Shown: one piece after another, positions 62,701 through 64,000 of the stretch
How positions within the stretch are numbered: the first letter of the stretch is position 1
Layout of the letters: every line of letters begins with the position of its first letter
Assembly: GCF_011397635.1 (NCBI RefSeq)
Contig: NC_064759.1
Location: 13,660,428-13,724,427 of the forward strand
DNA: 64,000 nt
Direction of reading: 5' to 3'
Source: Epinephelus fuscoguttatus
Taxonomy: Eukaryota > Chordata > Actinopteri > Perciformes > Serranidae
The notes under the pieces: generated by a model
Databases searched by the model: none
Seen by the model: the letters and a program-made list of their open reading frames with translations, nothing else
What the model was told of the DNA's origin: nothing
Translations under genes and position numbers: made by a program

Positions 62701-63730
62701 CCTAGTATGCAGTAATGGTGTCCTGAGCAGAGGATGAAATCACCTCTGTGGGCTGTTGTATTCTGAGCTTCTCTGTGGTTTGTTGTGGTAAGCTGGTCCA
62801 GCATCACAAGCATGTTATCCCACTGGCTAGCTCATCGCCGCTGGTTTTTACTGCACTCATATGGCAGTTACCACTGAAACCATGGCAGTGTCATTGCGTA
62901 AGCAAGGCGCCCACCCTCTGGTTTCCCCCTGGTTAACACTGTTAGCTCTGTCACTTCTGCCATTTTTTATTGCTGTTTATAAACGTAGCACTGTTAGCTG
63001 CTAGCTGCTTTTGCAGAGCCCCTTTGATGCTCCTCTATGTTCACCAACTGGGTGCTCATTTTGTCTGCTGATTCATGCTGGGAAAGTAGTGTACAGTGGG
63101 TTTGTCAGATTGTTTTGTTGTTGAAAACAGCCGCCTGCTCTGACTCTCAAAAACAATGAGCTGAAAGATGCAAGAAAAGAGTTGAGGACTTATCATAATT
63201 ACGTATGGGTTTGTCACCACAAGCGACAGTTATTTGATCCACTGTCAAAATCAAAATATTGACTGTAGCAGTTTTAAGTACCTGGTGTTACAATGTTTAA
63301 TCTAATCTTTGTCTGGCAGGATGGTGACCAGTTAATCAAAAGCAGCCTGATGAAATCAAACTGGATCACTTTATCTTTAGAAAGAAGACCAAACCAGAAG
63401 AAAATAGAGCTTATTGTCATTATAACTACAAATTATACTGTGATATATTTAGAGAAAACCTCTAGGAATGGTACACCAAAATCTAAACAGCCAGACAGTT
63501 TCCAGTTAGCCGGCCAAATCATGTTTTAGGACAAAGAACATCAGCCAGTCAGAGTGAAGTAACAATGATTGACGGGCCTACCAGGCCGTGTGGATGGCGT
63601 ATGCGGTGCGCGTCTCTCGTCCCTCCTGTCTGCTGATGTTCTTGGCAGCCTCCACCACCTCCTGTGTGGTCTGGTAGTCCTTCAGAGACCACTCGTGGAC
63701 TGCTACTTCGCCATACTGCAGTATACCAAC
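35785..63730 (-). CDS. itga10: integrin alpha-10, C-terminal 969 residues (24 exons; 5' part outside window)
   Basis: Exons in transcription order: 63582-63730, 52937-53087, 49553-49718, 46858-46931, 46634-46778, 44978-45126, 44693-44836, 44358-44564, 44134-44264, 41664-41830, 41380-41522, 41183-41293, 41002-41087, 40755-40896, 40556-40648, 40363-40439, 38535-38624, 38353-38437, 38113-38226, 37930-38037, 36322-36435, 36129-36224, 35927-36040, 35785-35838 (TGA). All phases join. The protein is a collagen-binding integrin alpha subunit that pairs with beta-1. Visible parts are the second half of the I domain with a MIDAS loop (VVTDGESHDGEE), beta-propeller FG-GAP calcium loops (DIDQDGITD, DLNHDGFTD, DLDGDELID), the thigh and calf modules, a transmembrane helix (ISLWILIGS onward), and a tail with KMGFFARK. 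Human ITGA10 has 1167 residues, so about 200 are missing upstream. ITGA11 is the alternative; wording such as HTACTEAF and the polr3c neighbourhood favour ITGA10. Confidence 0.94.
36463..37635. mobile_element. MITE with TTAA-like ends, interrupted by a LINE fragment (itga10 intron)
   Basis: The left end TTAAAGGAATCATTCACCCA and the right end (reverse complement CTCAAGGAATACTTCACCCA) are matching inverted repeats. The unusual length is explained by the unrelated LINE fragment lodged between them at about 36640-37235. Confidence 0.6.
36640..37235 (-). mobile_element. non-LTR retrotransposon (LINE) fragment, RT C-terminal region
   Basis: The - strand reads, through several breaks, RDRVKTSDIWRELVEEP, QLRWFRHLIRN, MLEVFQACPPVRRLWGR, WRDYISHLAWECLGIPQKEL and a final LLPP. 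This is a widespread tail motif of fish LINE polyproteins (order preserved, frame broken). The CCATCCATCC-rich 3' end lies near 36640. Confidence 0.65.
38838..39835. mobile_element. MITE (about 1.0 kb) in itga10 intron
   Basis: The left end GAGGCCTGTACTACGAAGCC and the right end GCTTTGTAGCACAGGCCTC are inverted repeats. Inner blocks AACTTACCCAGGATATC and GAGTTAACC support a non-autonomous DNA element. No open frame. Confidence 0.65.
42110..42665. repeat. interspersed repeat-like block, itga10 intron
   Basis: Phrases such as GCCACTTGAGGCTGACTCCA, CCCCATAGACCCTCACGTTA and GGGTGACATCACGGTGG, in this order, are familiar from a common teleost interspersed repeat. Boundaries are uncertain and no coding sequence is present. 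Confidence 0.4.
42788..43740. repeat. tandem duplication (about 235-bp unit), second copy split by a MITE
   Basis: Unit A (42788-43022) and unit B (43023-43087 plus 43533-43740) align throughout: CTGTACTTAACAA against CTGCACTTTAACAA, then CAATCTTAA in both, GAATGTCGTTGCC against GAATGACGTTGGC, and AGAGTCCA in both. Unit B is interrupted exactly at its TTAA. Confidence 0.65.
43088..43532. mobile_element. TTAA-target MITE inserted in the second tandem unit
   Basis: Starts TTAAAGGGGAACATCACCCA and ends TTTTCCTTTAA. Comparison with the uninterrupted unit A shows a single TTAA was duplicated at insertion. This fits a piggyBac-type target choice. No open frame. Confidence 0.7.
45127..46633 (-). 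other. itga10 intron without a recognised element
   Basis: 1.5 kb between beta-propeller exons. No exon, RNA gene or clear transposon end was recognised, although the composition is like interspersed repeat. Confidence 0.4.
47933..48619 (+). mobile_element. hAT-type element (687 bp) with perfect ends and 8-bp target duplication
   Basis: Inverted ends are CAGGGGTCTCAAACT (left) and AGTTTGAGACCCCTG (right). CTCTAAGA occurs on both sides (47925-47932 and 48620-48627), an exact 8-bp target duplication. It carries the first part of a transposase gene and lacks the catalytic region, so it is an internal-deletion derivative. It lies in the itga10 intron between 46931 and 49553. Confidence 0.85.
48188..48397 (+). 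pseudogene. truncated hAT transposase N-terminus with BED-type zinc finger
   Basis: A 69-residue frame begins MAKRMVDAEYRVFQEKWETD and contains CFICNENIAMFKEYNLKRHY then STKH, a C-x2-C...H-x4-H BED-finger pattern that binds transposon ends. It ends at a TGA after DERTQ. The same frame continues beyond it with KKGLSTQQNFFQRARKES, so this stop is an internal break. It resembles the transposase from which vertebrate GTF2IRD2 drew its hAT portion. The catalytic RNase-H-like domain is absent. Confidence 0.75.
48633..48981 (+). mobile_element. tRNA-derived SINE (about 350 bp)
   Basis: Begins GGGTGGCGAGGTGGTGGAGT with an A-box-like TGGTTAGC. It has the diagnostic body GTTTGCATGTTCTCCCTGTG and GACTCTAAATTGTCCGTAGG, and a GAATGAATGAA tail. 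It is flanked by near-identical 10-mers, TAAGAGGACT (48623-48632) and TAGGAGGACT (48982-48991). The left target overlaps the right target duplication of the adjoining hAT element. Confidence 0.75.
49553..49553 (-). other. splice donor of the last I-domain exon
   Basis: The donor here is GAAG|GTTTGTG, weaker than the GTGAGT/GTAAG donors used by most other itga10 exons in the window. It is required for the in-frame LEG junction with the next exon. Confidence 0.6.
50547..50669. repeat. CA/TA-rich compound microsatellite
   Basis: Alternating ACACAC, TATACA and CATACA runs, ending in TATACATATACATATACAT. It adjoins the SINE at 50670. Confidence 0.8.
50670..50970 (+). mobile_element. tRNA-derived SINE, second family
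   Basis: Starts CAGTAGCTCAGTCCATAGGG with A-box-like TAGCTCAGT and B-box-like TGTTCAAGTCCC (50719-50730). The body GGACTGGTAGCTGGAGAGGT and GGCAAGGCACCGAACCC and the TAAAGTATATATATAT tail are typical of a common fish SINE. It is not a functional tRNA gene. Confidence 0.75.
51094..52936 (-). other. itga10 intron portion without a recognised element
   Basis: 1.8 kb upstream of the I-domain MIDAS exon. No exon, RNA or clear transposon end was recognised. Confidence 0.35.
53692..53739. repeat. (AC)n microsatellite
   Basis: About 24 uninterrupted AC units in the 10.5-kb itga10 intron. Confidence 0.9.
53880..54405 (+). repeat. purine-rich tract
   Basis: About 500 bp in which the + strand is dominated by A and G, as in GGAAAGAGAAGAAAAGGGGG and GAAGGGAAGGAGGGATAAAA, with few pyrimidines. 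Long pyrimidine-strand open frames here are compositional artefacts. Confidence 0.7.
54810..55103 (-). mobile_element. LINE fragment, endonuclease N-terminal region
   Basis: The - strand frame opens LLLISGNVLPNPGPDG and continues GLGLLHMNVQSL, then IVLVTSESWL. This is the characteristic start of an apurinic-type endonuclease domain of fish non-LTR retrotransposons (usual form: NPGP, then HxNxxSL, then SETWL). The frame is open for 98 residues but the rest of the element is missing. Confidence 0.65.
56101..56668 (+). mobile_element. small element with inverted ends carrying a helicase remnant
   Basis: The left end CCCTGGAAATCCAGAG and the right end (reverse complement AGCCTTGAAATCCAGACC) are inverted repeats. 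ACTGATTTGTTA before and ACTGATTCGTA after look like a degenerate target duplication. The only coding-like content is the helicase start described separately. Confidence 0.55.
56314..56502 (+). pseudogene. decayed start of a RecQ-like helicase
   Basis: An ATG at 56314 opens 49 codons that end LKEEQKTALKSFLCKKDVFA, then VLPT, then TGA at 56461. In the same frame, past two adjacent stops (TGA TAG), the text resumes GKSIIYQLA. Thus Gln (Q-type motif), PT and GKS fall in the order and spacing of RecQ motifs 0 and I (PTGxGKS), with the Gly and the following residue of the Walker A loop replaced by stops. Nothing past motif I is present. It is a dead fragment of a helicase of the type carried by some animal transposons. 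Confidence 0.6.
57701..59347 (-). other. itga10 intron portion, microsatellites only
   Basis: Contains a short (TG)n run at about 58684-58710 and TG-rich patches. No exon or transposon end was recognised. Confidence 0.4.
59360..59732 (+). mobile_element. tRNA-derived SINE with 12-bp target duplication
   Basis: Starts GGGCGGCACGGTGGTGTGGT with a clear B box GGTTCGATCCC. It shares its body with the 48633 copy (GTTTGCATGTTCTCCCCGTG, CTGGGATAGGCTCCAGCCCC) and ends in (GAAT)n. GAATTTAAGCCA occurs at 59348-59359 and 59733-59744, an exact 12-bp duplication. This copy is better preserved than the 48633 one. Confidence 0.85.
59745..60560. mobile_element. possible MITE directly after the SINE
   Basis: TTAAGCCACATTTCCACCAA at the left and TTGGAAACAGGGCTTTA at the right are weakly inverted ends around about 800 bp. 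Paired inner phrases (GTAGTACC and GGTACC, TTTCCACCAC and GTGGAAAC) fit a non-autonomous DNA element. If real, the SINE lies at its left terminus. Confidence 0.4.
60715..60800. repeat. LINE/SINE 3'-end-like patch
   Basis: AGAATAGAATAGAAAGAACTTTATTCATCC resembles, in two parts, the GAATA-repeat and TTTATTgATCC end common to a fish retroelement tail. Only this tail is present. Confidence 0.4.
61177..62704 (+). mobile_element. hAT-type element (1528 bp) with 8-bp target duplication
   Basis: Inverted ends are TAGGGATGTCACGAT (left) and ATCGTGACATCCCTA (right). GTATGCAG is present on both sides (61169-61176 and 62705-62712). The interior keeps one transposase exon with a BED finger and lacks the catalytic domain. 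AATCGTGATAATCG-type subterminal repeats precede the right end. It lies in the large itga10 intron. Confidence 0.85.
61409..61585 (+). pseudogene. hAT transposase BED zinc-finger exon, frameshifted
   Basis: The frame reads KSAVWDHFGYRK, then shifts by one base at an A-run. It continues DDGFPVCKTCRKKVATKGSN, then MIQHLRDNHPALHAQVK, and stops at a GTAAAT donor-like site. This is a BED finger (Trp and Phe, C-x2-C, H-x4-H) of the ZBED/hAT type. The single-base loss makes it non-functional. Confidence 0.75.
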
Positions 63731-64000
63731 CTGAATGTACACACAAACACACAAGTATTTCAACCATGCCACATGTTCATGGTGGTGCTGGCACATAGCT
63801 GTGGAAAGCAACATCTGAGACTCTTGTTTCTGGGGTGAACTATCTCTTTAAGTACCAATCCTGTTCTTAAAGCAAACAGTGCACTTGGGGAATTTTTGAA
63901 TTCATTCAGAAACCAGAGGTATTTCCTCTTCACCTCACATTGCCTGCTACCCCTTACCCTCCCTTTTCAAAACCCAAACCCCCCTCTCACTCTTCTTGTT
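63731..64000 (-). other. itga10 intron at window end, with a MITE terminus
   Basis: Begins with the acceptor of the first visible itga10 exon. TTTCTGGGGTGAACTATCTC then TTTAAG near 63828-63852 resembles the terminus of the TTAA-flanked MITE family. The preceding itga10 exon is not in the window. Confidence 0.5.

Noticed and set aside
35785-63730. Assignment to integrin alpha-11 or alpha-1
   Set aside because: I-domain and tail wording and the rnf115-polr3c neighbourhood fit ITGA10 better.

Overview
The window looks like nuclear DNA of a teleost (ray-finned) fish. It holds intron-split vertebrate genes with GT..AG junctions, (CA)n microsatellites, tRNA-derived SINEs, and many short DNA-transposon relics of the kinds common in fish. 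I see no prokaryotic, organellar or viral gene organisation and no CRISPR array. Exons were assigned by reading the splice phases by hand. They chain in frame without a gap through gba1, rnf115, polr3c and the visible part of itga10, which is the main support for the gene models.

Layout. (1) 1-1240: the last two exons of dap3 (mitochondrial ribosomal protein mS29), + strand. (2) 2.8-13.8 kb: gba1 (lysosomal glucocerebrosidase), + strand, 11 coding exons. It follows an AC-rich degenerate repeat and a promoter with two CLEAR-like E-boxes. (3) 15.7-26.6 kb: rnf115 (RING-H2 E3 ubiquitin ligase), - strand, 9 coding exons. (4) 28.7-35.4 kb: polr3c (RNA polymerase III subunit RPC3), + strand, 12 coding exons, head-to-head with rnf115. 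(5) 35.4-64.0 kb: itga10 (integrin alpha-10), - strand, tail-to-tail with polr3c. It has 24 coding exons, from mid I-domain to the stop codon; the N-terminal exons lie beyond position 64000.

The genes are housekeeping or tissue-structural functions that work separately: mitochondrial translation, lysosomal lipid breakdown, ubiquitination, Pol III transcription and collagen adhesion. What links them is conserved neighbourhood. rnf115-polr3c-itga10 matches a block on human chromosome 1q21. dap3 and gba1 match loci on human 1q22. Here the two groups touch.

The non-coding part is a dense collection of mobile elements, several with readable boundaries. Three hAT-type insertions have perfect 8-bp target duplications (22.1-23.4, 47.9-48.6 and 61.2-62.7 kb), and two of these keep BED-finger transposase remnants. 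Other relics are TTAA-flanked MITEs, an inverted pair of Tc1 fragments in a gba1 intron, a MITE that starts at the gba1 stop codon, two SINEs with target duplications, LINE fragments, and a nested element at 55.4-57.7 kb containing the decayed start of a RecQ-like helicase. That nested helicase element is the least ordinary thing here. I found no convincing new gene system.
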